Positions 35,914-46,537 are shown, counted from the first letter of the stretch. The stretch: DNA of 64,000 bases from Clostridium omnivorum (GCF_026012015.1 NZ_BRXR01000001.1:1972001-2036000), one strand, 5' to 3'. Numbers and translations are program-made. Notes: generated by a model from the letters alone, not told the origin.

Positions 35914-37809
35914 CTAAAATACTATTTTCATTAATTGTTCAATATTATCTACAGATTTAACTTCAATATCTGTAAGTCCACTTGGAACCTCTTTTAAGTT
36001 ATCCTGTGGCACAATAACTGTCTTAATACCTTTTCTTCTGGCTCCATAAATCTTTTCAAATATTCCACCTACAGGCTTAACCTTCCCCCTCAAGGAAATC
36101 TCACCTGTTATTGCGATATCTTGTCTTAAAGGCTTTTCTAAAAGTGCACTTACTACACATACTGTAATTGCAGCACCAGCTGAAGGTCCATCTATTTTAC
36201 CTCCACCTATTACATTTACATGTATATCATAGTCTTTAATATCCTTATCAGTTAACTTTCTGATTACTGAGGCAGCATTAAATACAGAATCCTTTGCCAT
36301 ACTGCCAGCAGTATCATTAAACCTAACCTGTCCAGTTCCATTTTCTTTAGCAGGGAAAACTGCTGCTTCTATCTCTAGAGTAGAACCTATATAACCACTA
36401 ACTCCTAGTCCATATACATGTCCTATCTCTCTGCTGCTAGCTTCCTTAATATCCTCATAAGGTGTTAATCTGCTAATAGCTATTACTTCGTTTAAATCCT
36501 CATGAGTAAGCTTTATCTTATCATCAGCCTTATCTTCATTATTATAAAGTACATATCCATATACATCTGCAAGGATATTAACGGCTTTTCTTCCCTCTAT
36601 GGTATATCTGCTTATTTCCTTAGCTAATCCTTCTTCTAGCTCAATATTGAGCTTATCAGCAGCATTTATTACTATTTGCTCTATGTCTACTGCTGAAAGA
36701 GGTTCAAAATATACTTCTGTGCACCTTGAGCGAAGTGCTGGGTTTATATCTCCTGGTTCTCTTGTGGTAGCACCAATAAGTACAAAATCTGCTGGTGCTC
36801 CATTGTCAAATAAATATTTTATATATTTAGGAATATTCTCGTCATCTGGGTCATAATAAGAAGATGTAAATTCTACTCTTTTATCTTCTAATACCTTTAA
36901 AAGCTTATTTTGAAGTATTTCGTCAAGTTCTCCAATTTCATCGATAAATAGTACCCCGCCATGAGCTTCTGTAACTAATCCTGGTTTTGGTTCTGGAACC
37001 CCTACCTCAGCCAAGTCTCTTTTGCTTCCTTGATATATAGGATCATGAACAGAACCTAGCAGTGGATTAGTAATCTCCCTTGGATCCCATCTCAAGGTAG
37101 TTCCATCAACCTCAACAAACTTTGCTGTTTCTAAAAAAGGAGTATGCTTTAATCTTTTAGCTTCCTCTAATGCAAGCCTAGCCGCAGTGGTTTTTCCTAC
37201 CCCTGGAGGTCCATAAAGTATTATGTGCTGAGGATAAGGTGAAGCCATTTTTGATAATAGAGATTTAATAGCTCTTTCCTGTCCAACAATTTCACTAAAA
37301 CACTCAGGCCTTAACTGAGACATAAGACTTTTCGTAAGCTTTCTAGAATCTAAAACCTCTAATTGAGCATACTTTTTAAGAGTCTTTGCATTTTCTGGAC
37401 CCTTTTGCTTTCTAAGTATCCCCATTCTTATTTCATCTACATACTTTTCTTGCTTTTCAAGTAAGCTGGCTTCAACTTCCTTTTCCAGCTCATTTTGTAT
37501 ATATCTTTTAGCTGTAGCATCAACTATATACTTATTTGTACTTTCTATAGCCTCATGAATATTCTTTTCAGTTGGAATTTCACTAAGCCCTTTGCCATCA
37601 CTAACTATTTTATTTAGAGCATAAATTCTCTTATATACATCTCCACTATGGATATAACCCTGAAGTTTGTACTTTATTATTCTTGACTTTACAGCCCCTT
37701 CATCAAGTACTCTATTTATAATTTCAAATAATACATCTATTTGTGACTCCAATGGTATAGTATCTAGTGCATCTTTATTTTCTAAATCGATTTTAAACTG
37801 TGACTTCAC
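35914..37809 (-). CDS. lonC: ATP-dependent Lon-family protease LonC
   Basis: A 631-residue soluble protease. The long N-terminal helical region is followed by an AAA+ domain (Walker A GPPGVGKT at 200-207, Walker B GGVLFIDEIGEL) and a C-terminal Lon protease domain. The catalytic dyad is Ser543 in DGPSAGAA and Lys586 in GGIFEKI. It lacks the large LAN domain of standard Lon. LonC-type enzymes of Firmicutes are linked to sporulation. It starts with GTG after AGAGGGGG. Location next to rplI and dnaB is typical for clostridia. Confidence 0.92.
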   Translation of the reverse strand: MKSQFKIDLENKDALDTIPLESQIDVLFEIINRVLDEGAVKSRIIKYKLQGYIHSGDVYKRIYALNKIVSDGKGLSEIPTEKNIHEAIESTNKYIVDATAKRYIQNELEKEVEASLLEKQEKYVDEIRMGILRKQKGPENAKTLKKYAQLEVLDSRKLTKSLMSQLRPECFSEIVGQERAIKSLLSKMASPYPQHIILYGPPGVGKTTAARLALEEAKRLKHTPFLETAKFVEVDGTTLRWDPREITNPLLGSVHDPIYQGSKRDLAEVGVPEPKPGLVTEAHGGVLFIDEIGELDEILQNKLLKVLEDKRVEFTSSYYDPDDENIPKYIKYLFDNGAPADFVLIGATTREPGDINPALRSRCTEVYFEPLSAVDIEQIVINAADKLNIELEEGLAKEISRYTIEGRKAVNILADVYGYVLYNNEDKADDKIKLTHEDLNEVIAISRLTPYEDIKEASSREIGHVYGLGVSGYIGSTLEIEAAVFPAKENGTGQVRFNDTAGSMAKDSVFNAASVIRKLTDKDIKDYDIHVNVIGGGKIDGPSAGAAITVCVVSALLEKPLRQDIAITGEISLRGKVKPVGGIFEKIYGARRKGIKTVIVPQDNLKEVPSGLTDIEVKSVDNIEQLMKIVF

Positions 37810-37881
37810 TGTTTTTCCCCCTCTAGTTTCTGTGGAGTATATACTATTTATCCTTGCTCTAAACTTAAGTCTGTTGACCTA

Positions 37882-38325
37882 TTACTGTTCTAAAATAACA
37901 ACTTTTATTTTAGTAGAAACTTCAGGATAAATCTTAACTTCCACTTCATATGTTCCTAATTGTCTGATTGTATCAGTTACAATTTTTTTCTTATCTATAC
38001 TTACTTTATATTGTTTATTTAGCTCATCTGCTATATCTTTGCTTGTTATGGAACCAAATAGTCTTCCGTTATCTCCGGATTTACCTATAATTTTAACTTC
38101 TTTTCCTTTAAGCTCATCAGCAAGCTTTTGAGCAGCTTCCAGTTCTGCAAGCTTCTTTCTTCTATCTGCTTCCTTCTTTTGATTTAAAACATTCATATTT
38201 GCAGTTGTAGCTTCCTCTGCTAATTTTCTTGGAAACAAGAAATTTCTTGCATGCCCGTCTGAGGCATTTACTATATCACCTTTTTTACCTAAACCTTTTA
38301 CATCTGCTAATAAAATTACTTTCAT
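37882..38325 (-). CDS. rplI: 50S ribosomal protein L9
   Basis: A 147-residue ribosomal protein. N-terminal [30 protein letters not shown] is the standard L9 signature, followed by a charged linker helix and a C-terminal rRNA-binding domain ([13 protein letters not shown]). It overlaps the gdpP stop by one base, so it is translationally coupled. Confidence 0.98.
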   Translation of the reverse strand: MKVILLADVKGLGKKGDIVNASDGHARNFLFPRKLAEEATTANMNVLNQKKEADRRKKLAELEAAQKLADELKGKEVKIIGKSGDNGRLFGSITSKDIADELNKQYKVSIDKKKIVTDTIRQLGTYEVEVKIYPEVSTKIKVVILEQ

Positions 38326-40319
38326 TATTTGTCACCTTCCCCTAAGTTTTTATCTATAGCTAATTGCAATTTATCTAATGCATCTTCAGTAGATACATTT
38401 TCAAGCTTTGCTCCAGCCATAGTCATGTGCCCGCCTCCGCCTAAAGCTTCCATCATAAGCTGCACATTTATGTCTCCAAGTGACCTTCCGCTGATAAATA
38501 CCTCATTATCTATTTTAACAATAACAAAGGACGCTTGGATACCTGTAATATTTAGCAGCTCATCCGCTGCTTGTGCAGCTAATACAGTATCTTCAATTTC
38601 TGGAGGACATATTGCTATGGCTATGTTATTTTTTACCTTGGCAGCTTTTATAATTTCTGCTCTCTTTAGGTAAGTATTTAAGTCTTCAGAGAATAACCTC
38701 TTAATTTCTATAGTGTCTGCACCTAACCTTCTTAAAAATCCTGCTGCCTCGAAAGTTCTTACACCTGTTTTAAAATAAAAGTTCTTGGTATCTACACAAA
38801 TGCCAGCAAGTAGTGCCTCTGCCTCTATAGGTTTTATTTTAGGATTCTCTATCATATATTGCAGCATTTCAGTAACCAGCTCTGAGGTTGAAGAAGCATA
38901 AGTCTCTATATAACTTAGCACTGCCCCCTCAATAAAATCTGGCGAACGCCTATGATGGTCTATTATTACTATCTTTTTGCATTCCTTAACCACATCGATA
39001 TTTTGTACATAGCTTTTATTATGGACATCTACCACAATTAATAAACTATTCTCATCCATTATATCTCTGCAGTAATCTCCATCTACAAACACATTATCGT
39101 AATCTGGATCCTCTTTAAGCTTATTAAGTTGATATTCTATATTACTATTGTTTTTACCTTCTAAAATAATATAGCATTCCTTATTGAGAAGTCTTACAGC
39201 ACTATAAATTCCAATAGAAGCCCCAAAGCAATCAGTATCAGGCATCTTATGTCCCATTATAAACACTTTACTGCTGCCCTTAATTAAATCCATAAGTGCA
39301 TGGGATATAACCCTTGCTCTTACCTTAGTTCTCTTTTCCACTTCTTTAGTCTTTCCACCATAGAAAGAGAGCTTCTCAACATTTTTTACAACAACTTGAT
39401 CACCACCTCGACCAAGTGCTAATTCCTTAGCAGAAGTGGCAAGTGCAAAATTCTCCTGTGGAGTTTTTCCTCCACGGCCTACTCCCATACTTATGGTTAC
39501 TGCAAGTGTATTCCCATCATTGATTTCTCTTATTGTATCTAATATATCGAACTTCTTATCCATTTCTTTATTGATAGTTATTTCATGAGCAACAAGTACA
39601 TATTTACTGCTTGAGTACTTTTTCAGCATTCCATTTATACTCTGCGCATAATTATTTATTGTTCTTTCTATATCAGCTATAAGCTGAGGTCTTTTATCTT
39701 CCTCAGTAGTCTTAACTACTTCATCTAAATTGTCTACCTCTAAAAGCATTATAACTTCTCTTGAATCCTCTATACTCTTTTCCAGTTTTACTTGTTCAGT
39801 AGTATCATAAAAATATAATAGAATTATCTTTTCAGTATCGCCCTTATTGTCGTCAGTATCAACTACACTTGAATGAATATCATAGTATTTATTTTTAAAA
39901 TTAACATGTCTAAAAACACTCTTCTTTTCATCCAAAATATATCTTACATTTATATCTTTAATAGTATCATTTATACTTCTGCCAAGAATTTCCTCACCCT
40001 CAAGCATATTAGAGAAGTTTTGATTATACCAAGCTACATCGCCTTTAGTACCTACTATAACCAAAGGAAATGGAAGATTAACCAGAGTGCTTCTTGTAGC
40101 AATATCAAGCTTTGAGGAAAAATCCTCAATGAACCTATTCCATTCATCTTTTTTTACTTTAGAGTGTTTAATATTATACACAACGAGTACTGTATATAAT
40201 GCCAGTGCTGCAAAGCCAACAATAAAGTGGCCATAGAAAAACATCACTAAAATGCCTAATGCAATAATCAGCATATATACTCTATTACTAGTGGTAAAAT
40301 CATTATATTTATTATCCAT
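38325..40319 (-). CDS. gdpP: Cyclic-di-AMP phosphodiesterase GdpP (YybT)
   Basis: A 664-residue membrane enzyme that hydrolyses cyclic-di-AMP. Two N-terminal membrane helices (about 15-50) are followed by a PAS-like domain (about 70-160) and a degenerate GGDEF domain (about 185-310, lacking the catalytic motif). The DHH phosphodiesterase domain shows [15 protein letters not shown] and IDHHRR, and the DHHA1 part ends [10 protein letters not shown]. The start is ATG 40319, seven bases after GGGGG. The preceding GTG is less likely. It is coupled with rplI, as in many Firmicutes. Confidence 0.96.
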   Translation of the reverse strand: MDNKYNDFTTSNRVYMLIIALGILVMFFYGHFIVGFAALALYTVLVVYNIKHSKVKKDEWNRFIEDFSSKLDIATRSTLVNLPFPLVIVGTKGDVAWYNQNFSNMLEGEEILGRSINDTIKDINVRYILDEKKSVFRHVNFKNKYYDIHSSVVDTDDNKGDTEKIILLYFYDTTEQVKLEKSIEDSREVIMLLEVDNLDEVVKTTEEDKRPQLIADIERTINNYAQSINGMLKKYSSSKYVLVAHEITINKEMDKKFDILDTIREINDGNTLAVTISMGVGRGGKTPQENFALATSAKELALGRGGDQVVVKNVEKLSFYGGKTKEVEKRTKVRARVISHALMDLIKGSSKVFIMGHKMPDTDCFGASIGIYSAVRLLNKECYIILEGKNNSNIEYQLNKLKEDPDYDNVFVDGDYCRDIMDENSLLIVVDVHNKSYVQNIDVVKECKKIVIIDHHRRSPDFIEGAVLSYIETYASSTSELVTEMLQYMIENPKIKPIEAEALLAGICVDTKNFYFKTGVRTFEAAGFLRRLGADTIEIKRLFSEDLNTYLKRAEIIKAAKVKNNIAIAICPPEIEDTVLAAQAADELLNITGIQASFVIVKIDNEVFISGRSLGDINVQLMMEALGGGGHMTMAGAKLENVSTEDALDKLQLAIDKNLGEGDK

Positions 40320-40333
40320 CACATTTCCCCCAA

Positions 40334-41335
40334 TTAAATTCCGAAAATCCTATTTGGGTTTATTTTTCTAAAATCCATAAGCATGTCAATTAATCCTACA
40401 TAAAAGAATATTTGTGAAAAAACAGGATTAAGGGCTGTAAAAACTATTATTAAAATAATAATAGGTCTTTGAAGATTAAATTTATTTTTTAAGAAATATA
40501 CTACAACAGACATCCCTATTATGAGAAATACAAGTTGCATAATATATGTTGCTGAATAAAATATATACTCACCTGCAGGAATACTCTTTTTCATAAGAAT
40601 GATTCCTATTAAAACCGGCAGCAATATTATAACACCAACTCTGCTGTCTAAATATAACCTTGAAAATGATGTCATAGGCTTCATTTCATATTTGAATCTT
40701 TTTAATATAGCCTTTGAAAACACATAGTTAACATAAGCAGACATAAATGCTTGAATTATAAATCCTGCCCCTAGAAGCCTCATTATATTTTCAACAGAAA
40801 ACATTGAAGTTAACATATCAAGCTGCTTTAGCTGGTCCTGTGTCATTCCAATATTCTTATACATATCTTTAAGCATATCACTGGACATTTTCATAGCAGT
40901 ATTCATATCATTTATGCTTTTAGTAATAAATGAAGTAAAAGTAGTTTTTTGTATAAGTGCTATAGTTAATACTATAGTTAATACAGAAACTACTAAAGAA
41001 ACCAAACTTAACAATAGTATAGTAGTTGAAGCTTTAGTTTCTTTTTTAATACAATATCCAAGAGTAATTCCGATTAATCCAAATGACAGGGCTGATAAAA
41101 GCGCCGTAACTGGATTAAACATCATAGCTGTTAATACTGTACTTACTACTATGGCTGTTATAGCAACTTTATATCCATGACGGATATAAAGTAAAGTAAC
41201 AGGTACCGGAAGCATTAATGTTCCAACCACAGAGATAACTGGAACATACCCTGTAATAAGCATTAATATTACGATGATACCAGAAATTAAACCTGCCTCT
41301 ACAATTGCTTTTGTGTTGTAAACTCTATTCTGCAT
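40334..41335 (-). CDS. yybS: YybS-like membrane protein (DUF2232)
   Basis: A 333-residue integral membrane protein with about eight hydrophobic segments. It begins MQNRVYNTKAIVEAGLISGIIVILML, typical of DUF2232 proteins. The family is always near gdpP and rplI and has no established function. A transporter-like fold (ECF S-component-like) has been suggested for the family, which I cannot verify here. It follows the mazG-like gene closely and precedes gdpP by 14 bases. Confidence 0.88.
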   Translation of the reverse strand: MQNRVYNTKAIVEAGLISGIIVILMLITGYVPVISVVGTLMLPVPVTLLYIRHGYKVAITAIVVSTVLTAMMFNPVTALLSALSFGLIGITLGYCIKKETKASTTILLLSLVSLVVSVLTIVLTIALIQKTTFTSFITKSINDMNTAMKMSSDMLKDMYKNIGMTQDQLKQLDMLTSMFSVENIMRLLGAGFIIQAFMSAYVNYVFSKAILKRFKYEMKPMTSFSRLYLDSRVGVIILLPVLIGIILMKKSIPAGEYIFYSATYIMQLVFLIIGMSVVVYFLKNKFNLQRPIIILIIVFTALNPVFSQIFFYVGLIDMLMDFRKINPNRIFGI

Positions 41336-41346
41336 TTTTTCCTCCG

Positions 41347-41664
41347 TTAATTTCTCTCTTTAAGGTGATTATATAATCTGCTTAGATGCCTCCCATTTTT
41401 CTCAATCTCATCTTCTGCAATTATGCCCACTTTTAAACTTTTTTTCGTATTTTCATCAACTTCAAGAAAGGAATAGCCTAATTTTTCTGCAAGTATATAT
41501 AATATTATTATTGCCCCGGAAATGCAATCTAAAATTGCTTCCTGTGCAACATTACTACCTCTTGTTAATAATTGAAAGAACTCACCTATTGTAACAAGGA
41601 GCTGCGCCTTTAACTGCTCTATAACCTTTACATTAGACATTATGTTAAATTCTTCTCTCTTCAT
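41347..41664 (-). CDS. MazG-like protein
   Basis: A 105-residue all-alpha protein. The pattern of a short helical bundle with a KLGYSFLEVDENTKKSLK segment fits the MazG-like nucleotide pyrophosphohydrolase-related family of clostridia. The complete metal-binding EExxE motif of true MazG is not obvious, so catalytic activity is doubtful. ATG follows GAGGGGG. It is the first gene of the gdpP/rplI/dnaB operon and has its own promoter. Confidence 0.7.
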   Translation of the reverse strand: MKREEFNIMSNVKVIEQLKAQLLVTIGEFFQLLTRGSNVAQEAILDCISGAIIILYILAEKLGYSFLEVDENTKKSLKVGIIAEDEIEKNGRHLSRLYNHLKERN

Positions 41665-41696
41665 TTGAATATCCCCCTCTAAAGCCCTATAAATCT

Positions 41697-41725
41697 ATTT
41701 TAGTTATTTTTGAATATTAATGCAA
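41697..41725 (-). promoter_or_regulatory. Promoter of the mazG-like/gdpP/rplI/dnaB operon
   Basis: TTGCAT (41720-41725), 17 bases, TAAAAT (41697-41702), about 30 bases upstream of the first start codon. Confidence 0.6.
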
Positions 41726-42030
41726 CTATGTATTGCTTTAAATACCAAAAACTTGAAATTGTATAAAATATGTCTCTCACTTTTTACAATAATACTACAA
41801 TTTTCTTTTTCTTTATTTTTAGATTATACAGCTAAATGGCTAATAATAATATACATCTTAAATAAAATGCACATAAAAAATATTATGCAAAGCCCTATAC
41901 ACTTGTATTTATCTATTATAAGAGCCTTCCTTGGTAATAAAAATCTCTATCTATTGATATTGAATTGCATATTTACCTATATTCATTTATCAATTGATAA
42001 TTAATGTTCATATATAAATCGCTAAAATTG
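41726..42030. other. Intergenic stretch between divergent units
   Basis: Very AT-rich spacer between the divergent promoters. A 94-codon ORF here lacks a ribosome binding site and reads as low-complexity, so it is not called. No repeat or RNA motif was recognised. Confidence 0.5.
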
Positions 42031-42059
42031 TTGAAAAATAGTGCTTTTCTTTTTATATA
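42031..42059 (+). promoter_or_regulatory. Promoter of the CDF exporter
   Basis: TTGAAA (42031-42036), 17 bases, TATATA (42054-42059). The start codon is about 50 bases downstream. Confidence 0.65.
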
Positions 42060-42107
42060 AAAGTGTGTTATATTATTAGTTGATAAAAAAATGAAGGAGA
42101 TCTTAAT

Positions 42108-42980
42108 ATGGGTAAACATCAAGCGGCTTTATTGTCTATTTTTTCAAATTCTATACTCATTATATTTAAATTAATAGCCGGTATATTCATGGGTTCTATC
42201 AGTGTTATTTCTGAGGCCCTCCATTCTGGTATAGATTTATTAGCAAGCATTATAGCCTTTTTCTCAATCAGAGAAGCTTCGAAGGTTCCTGATGATGAAC
42301 ATCCCTTTGGCCACGGAAAATATGAAAACGTATCAGGTTTTGTTGAAGCGATTTTAATCTTTTTAGCAGCTATATTAATTATTTTCGAAGCTGTAAAAAA
42401 GATATTACATGGAGCTACTATTGAAAATACAGGTGCAGGTATTTTAGTAATGCTTGTTGCCACCTTAGCAAATTTTATTATATCAATGCTTCTTTTAAAA
42501 ATAGCAAAGAAGACCGATTCAATAGCTCTTGAGGCAGACGGAATGCACCTTTTAACAGATGTTTTTACTTCCATGGGAGTACTTGTAGGTTTAGTTTTAG
42601 TTAGATTTACAGGATTAAAAATAATAGATCCAATAGCTGCTTTACTTGTAGCTATTCTAATAATAAAGACTTCAATAGACATGACTAAAAAGTCCATTGT
42701 TGACTTAGTAGATAGCAAACTTCCCGAGGAAGAAGTTAATAGAATAGTAGATATAATAAGCACTTATCCTCAAGTAAAAACCTATCACAAATTAAGAACT
42801 AGAAAAAGCGGACAAAGAAGAGAAGTTGATATTCATCTTAAGTTAGACGACTCCACCTCACTAACCGAGGCACACAGTCTCTGCAATGCTGTTGAACAAG
42901 ATATCAAAGCTCTTTTCCCTGAATGCTATGTGCTCATACATATTGAGCCCTATAACAATTTAAACTATTCAGAAGTATAA
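42108..42980 (+). CDS. Cation diffusion facilitator family transporter
   Basis: A 290-residue metal/proton antiporter with six membrane helices in the first 200 residues and a cytoplasmic C-terminal domain. Metal-site features include SGIDLLAS in helix 2, HPFGHGKYE after it, and EADGMHLLTDVFTSMG in helix 5. The HxxxD/DxxxD residues point to zinc, iron or manganese export. The exact metal is not predictable. ATG follows GAAGGAGA. It is a single gene with its own promoter and terminator. Confidence 0.93.
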   Translation: MGKHQAALLSIFSNSILIIFKLIAGIFMGSISVISEALHSGIDLLASIIAFFSIREASKVPDDEHPFGHGKYENVSGFVEAILIFLAAILIIFEAVKKILHGATIENTGAGILVMLVATLANFIISMLLLKIAKKTDSIALEADGMHLLTDVFTSMGVLVGLVLVRFTGLKIIDPIAALLVAILIIKTSIDMTKKSIVDLVDSKLPEEEVNRIVDIISTYPQVKTYHKLRTRKSGQRREVDIHLKLDDSTSLTEAHSLCNAVEQDIKALFPECYVLIHIEPYNNLNYSEV

Positions 42981-43007
42981 AAAAACGGCACTAAGTGCCG
43001 TTTTTTT
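42981..43007. terminator. Bidirectional terminator
   Basis: AAAAACGGCACT and AGTGCCGTTTTTTT form a strong hairpin with A- and T-runs on both sides. It ends both the CDF gene and the ABC exporter operon. Confidence 0.92.
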
Positions 43008-43839
43008 AATGTGTTCCTAATATTCCAAGTTCTCTACATTTCCTTTCTACCCTCATAAATATCCAATTTCCAATAATACAAAAGCCAAACATTGCAATTA
43101 TTATAATTAAAAACTCATTTTTTAGTGGTAACAAGGAAGTTTGATTTATTAATATAGCTCTGCTGCTATCATAAATATAGGTAAGCGGAATTGCCATTGA
43201 TATAAAGAAGAACCCTCTTGGCATTACTTTTACCGGAAAATACCCCCCCGAAAAAGCTGATATTAGAGAATTTGCTATATCTATTATTCCATTAGCTTCT
43301 TTAGCCAAAAGTACTAAAGCTCCTATAGCCATTCCAAGTCCCAGCATTCCTATTATTCCTGGTATAAGAAAGGCTATAGCCATAAGCATTCCATTAGTTA
43401 TCCTAAAGCCAAAGGCAAAGTAACATACAACTCCGGTTAGAATTATTTCGAAGGTAGTGGCACAAAATTGAAATAAGCTTTTACTTATCATAAGTACTAT
43501 CCTATTTACTGGAGCACTCCAATTTGACTCCAATACCCCCTGTCTCATCTCTTCCTTCATAGAAAACCCCATTACCCAGAACACTGTAGAAATATAAGAA
43601 GATATCATATATCCTATAACTAAAAAGCTCATGTAGTCTGAGTTGCCAGAATATTTTTCAAAGCCAATTAGTCTCCCTCCGTTGGAGAAGCTTTTACTCA
43701 TAAAGTAAAAAGGAGTAAGCCATATCAAAGGATCAAACAGTGTCATTATAAAATTCACAGGATATCTAAAATATATTTTCATGCTTATTTTAAATCTTGC
43801 CCTAAAAACCCTTAAAATATTTTTTATATTCATAGCCAC
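43006..43839 (-). CDS. ABC-2 type transporter permease
   Basis: A 277-residue permease with six hydrophobic segments. It carries the ABC-2 family motif region around EEMRQGVLESNWSAPVNR and FSGGYFPVKVMPRGF. It is a paralogue of the gene just upstream, so the exporter has two different half-permeases and one ATPase. The substrate is unknown. It is the last gene of a five-gene unit that begins with a bactofilin and its regulator. Confidence 0.9.
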   Translation of the reverse strand: MAMNIKNILRVFRARFKISMKIYFRYPVNFIMTLFDPLIWLTPFYFMSKSFSNGGRLIGFEKYSGNSDYMSFLVIGYMISSYISTVFWVMGFSMKEEMRQGVLESNWSAPVNRIVLMISKSLFQFCATTFEIILTGVVCYFAFGFRITNGMLMAIAFLIPGIIGMLGLGMAIGALVLLAKEANGIIDIANSLISAFSGGYFPVKVMPRGFFFISMAIPLTYIYDSSRAILINQTSLLPLKNEFLIIIIAMFGFCIIGNWIFMRVERKCRELGILGTH

Positions 43840-43844
43840 TCCCC

Positions 43845-44669
43845 CTAAAACCTTTCTAGCGACCCAGATTCTTTTACTTTGTTTTCTATAAGAATAAACG
43901 CTAGCCTGCCTAGTATCAAATAAATAACCCCTTCAATAATGCACATCAATATGTTGTTTGATGCTTCATATAGGCTTTCACCATTGACCATAATTTGTCT
44001 TGTTGCTTCAATTCCAAAAGTAAATGGAAGTCCTTTTGCTAAAACATTCATCCAGTGAGGCATTATACTTACAGGAAATGTTATGCCGCAGAGTATCATC
44101 ATTAATCCTCTAGCCAAATTAACAGCAGCATTTGCTTCCTTAGCCCATAATATTAAGCTTGCAAACACTGAACCAAATCCATAAACCCCTGGCAGCATTA
44201 TAATGAACATAAGCAGCCATAATGCAGCATTACCAGTAAAATGTACTCCATAAATAAACCTGTATTCTATTACAGATATTACCGTTATAATAATTGATTG
44301 AAAAATGCATATCATACCGCTGCCGATAAGCAAATCAAATTTATTTATTGGACACAGCCAATTAGACTCTAGTGTTCCCCTCATCTGTTCATCTCTAAGA
44401 CTAGTACTAAAACTCCACATTGTAGTATTCACCCACATCCACGCCATAGTTCCCACAACTATAAAACCCACAAAGCTATTACTGCTTGTAATGTTCTCAA
44501 ACCCTTTAAGTCCCGATCCATCAGGACCCACCATGCTTAAAGCACTTAAAATATACATTAGCGGAAAGATTAGCGGCCATATAATTAGCTGTATAATCCA
44601 GGTTGGGTATCTTACTAATTGGACAAATTCTTTCTTTGCAACAGCATATATTGCTCTTACTCTTCTCAT
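43845..44669 (-). CDS. ABC-2 type transporter permease
   Basis: A 274-residue permease with six hydrophobic segments and the motif DEQMRGTLESNWLCPINKFDL matching its downstream partner. GITFPVSIMPHWM is the characteristic late segment. It forms a heterodimer with the next gene's product and the upstream ATPase. The gaps to its neighbours are 8 and 5 bases. Confidence 0.9.
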   Translation of the reverse strand: MRRVRAIYAVAKKEFVQLVRYPTWIIQLIIWPLIFPLMYILSALSMVGPDGSGLKGFENITSSNSFVGFIVVGTMAWMWVNTTMWSFSTSLRDEQMRGTLESNWLCPINKFDLLIGSGMICIFQSIIITVISVIEYRFIYGVHFTGNAALWLLMFIIMLPGVYGFGSVFASLILWAKEANAAVNLARGLMMILCGITFPVSIMPHWMNVLAKGLPFTFGIEATRQIMVNGESLYEASNNILMCIIEGVIYLILGRLAFILIENKVKESGSLERF

Positions 44670-44677
44670 GCTTTCAC

Positions 44678-45676
44678 CTACTCTCTTAAGCTCTTTCCTG
44701 TTAGATGAATAAAAACATCCTCAAGTGAAGGTTCCAGCACATTAATATTTAAAATTTGGGACTTATTTTTAGATATGATGTCAATTATCTTTTGAATTAT
44801 GGTGTCTCCATTGGTGTGATGTATTGTAAGTGTATAATTTCTCTTTTCAGAATCATAATCGCTTTTTACCTTTTCTATTTTTGGTATATCCTTTAATTCA
44901 TTTATTAGTTTATCTTCAGCCTTATTTACCTCTATTTTTATGCATTTTACTTCATTTAAACTCTTCTTTAAGTTTTCTGGAGTATCTAGAGCTATGACCT
45001 TTCCCCCATCTACTATTGCAATCCTATCACATAAGAAGTCCGCTTCTTCCATATAGTGAGTAGTTAAAAGCACAGTTCGCCCTTCTCTCTTTATGTCTAG
45101 AATTATTTCCCTTAAGTTGAGAGCTGACTGTGGGTCTAAGCCTAAGGTTGGCTCATCCAGCAAAACTACAGGAGCATTAGGTATTAGCGCTTTACCTAAT
45201 GCCACCTTTTGCTTCATTCCAGTAGAAAACTTTTCTACTAATACATCTGCTTTATCGGATAACTCAAGCCTATTAATTATATCCTCAGCCCGTTTCTTTC
45301 CTTCTTTTTTACTGCAGCCGTATAGAGATGCAAAGTACTCTAAGTTTTCTCTTGCAGTAAGTTTCCAGTACACGCTTCTATCCCCTGCCAGTACTGTTCC
45401 TATATTTGAGAGAGCTTCCATTGGTTTTTTATCTACATCTTTGCCCATTACTGTTATTTTTCCGCTGGTTGGTCTCAAAAGTCCCGTAATCATCTTAATT
45501 GTAGTAGTTTTTCCTGCCCCATTAGGACCTAGAAGCCCAAATATTTCACCCTTAAATATATCAAAACTTATACCATCAACAGCTTTGAATTCTTTCTTTT
45601 CTATAGTCCTTAAAAGTTTTTTCTTTCTAGTAATGAAAGACTTTCTAATATCTTTAACCTCTACTGCCTTTTCCAA
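44678..45676 (-). CDS. ABC transporter ATP-binding protein
   Basis: A 332-residue ATPase of the drug/antibiotic-type exporter group. Walker A GPNGAGKTT, signature FSTGMKQKVALGKAL, Walker B VVLLDEPTLGLDP and the H-loop TTHYMEEAD are all intact. A C-terminal extension (about 235-332) ends LEPSLEDVFIHLTGK, the DUF4162-type tail of this class. The start is TTG at 45676, eight bases after GGGGG. The longer TTG form at 45691 would contain that site. Confidence 0.92.
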   Translation of the reverse strand: MEKAVEVKDIRKSFITRKKKLLRTIEKKEFKAVDGISFDIFKGEIFGLLGPNGAGKTTTIKMITGLLRPTSGKITVMGKDVDKKPMEALSNIGTVLAGDRSVYWKLTARENLEYFASLYGCSKKEGKKRAEDIINRLELSDKADVLVEKFSTGMKQKVALGKALIPNAPVVLLDEPTLGLDPQSALNLREIILDIKREGRTVLLTTHYMEEADFLCDRIAIVDGGKVIALDTPENLKKSLNEVKCIKIEVNKAEDKLINELKDIPKIEKVKSDYDSEKRNYTLTIHHTNGDTIIQKIIDIISKNKSQILNINVLEPSLEDVFIHLTGKSLRE

Positions 45677-45700
45677 TTCCCATACCCCCAAAAGTGTTAA

Positions 45701-46489
45701 TTACAATCTAACTTGGTTATTTACCTTTCCGTCACCTTCAATATTCAAGTTCTCTTTGTATTCAACTGTCTCTATTACACAGCCCTTTCCTACAACTACC
45801 CTATTACCCCTTACTATCTTAGCATTAGTATATTCTATATATATGTCATCGCCTTCAATAACATCAGTATTTAAACATCCGCAATGCCCCAAGAATAATG
45901 CTTTAAAAACCTTATTTAGAGCAAATAACCCATCATTTGATTCTCTTACCTTTATAGTTTCTCCGCCTATCTCTTTAGCAGTACATTTTCCTCCAACTCT
46001 TATATCGATATTTCCAGCATTAAGAAGTCCACCAATATTAAAACCACCCCTTGCACTAAAGGACTCTGACTCACAGTCACCTTTAACAGATATACTTCCT
46101 GATATTTCTACGCTATCCGCATTTACATTTCCATTTATATTAGAAGAGCCTGATACTCTTAACTCTCTAGCTTTTAAGTCCTTCTCAACATGAGCCGAAC
46201 CAGATACCCCAAAGATCTTTACATTTACATTTCCATCAATATTTGATGATCCACTTACTTTAACTTCACCGCCAACTATATCTCCAACAACCTTTGATGA
46301 TCCACTTGTTTTAAAATCTTCACACTTTAAGTTTCCTTCTAATCTACCTGATCCGCTTATATGAAATTCATTGCAGTCCACATCTCCATTTATTTTTCCA
46401 GATCCACTTATCTTTACCTCATCATATAATCCTCCGCCAGCTGAACCTGAACCAGATATCTTTAAATTTTGTCTTTGAATATTTTCCAT
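45701..46489 (-). CDS. Bactofilin-like polymer-forming protein
   Basis: A 262-residue protein with a striking 17-residue repeat. SGS(G/S) motifs occur at residues 12, 28, 45, 62, 79, 96, 113 and 130, each turn with a hydrophobic core, as expected for a beta-solenoid. The bactofilin YhbE/YhbF family of Bacillus is the nearest match and lies next to yhbD there too. A role in a cell-surface or cytoskeletal scaffold is inferred. Unlike in Bacillus, only one such gene is seen and it is followed 24 bases later by an ABC exporter. Confidence 0.8.
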   Translation of the reverse strand: MENIQRQNLKISGSGSAGGGLYDEVKISGSGKINGDVDCNEFHISGSGRLEGNLKCEDFKTSGSSKVVGDIVGGEVKVSGSSNIDGNVNVKIFGVSGSAHVEKDLKARELRVSGSSNINGNVNADSVEISGSISVKGDCESESFSARGGFNIGGLLNAGNIDIRVGGKCTAKEIGGETIKVRESNDGLFALNKVFKALFLGHCGCLNTDVIEGDDIYIEYTNAKIVRGNRVVVGKGCVIETVEYKENLNIEGDGKVNNQVRL

Positions 46490-46537
46490 AATATAACCCT
46501 CCTATTTTATACCTCTTAAATATTTTTTTAATTTGAC

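Noticed and set aside
41720-42004. 94-codon ORF in the gap before the CDF gene
   Set aside because: No ribosome binding site, very AT-rich composition, and it covers the promoter of the mazG-like operon.
42119-42763. 214-codon minus-strand ORF opposite the CDF gene
   Set aside because: Shadow of the CDF transporter, with no family features.
45093-46193. 366-codon plus-strand ORF opposite the ABC ATPase and bactofilin genes
   Set aside because: The minus-strand genes have clear motifs (Walker A/B, SGS repeats). The plus-strand reading is a Ser/Pro-rich low-complexity shadow.
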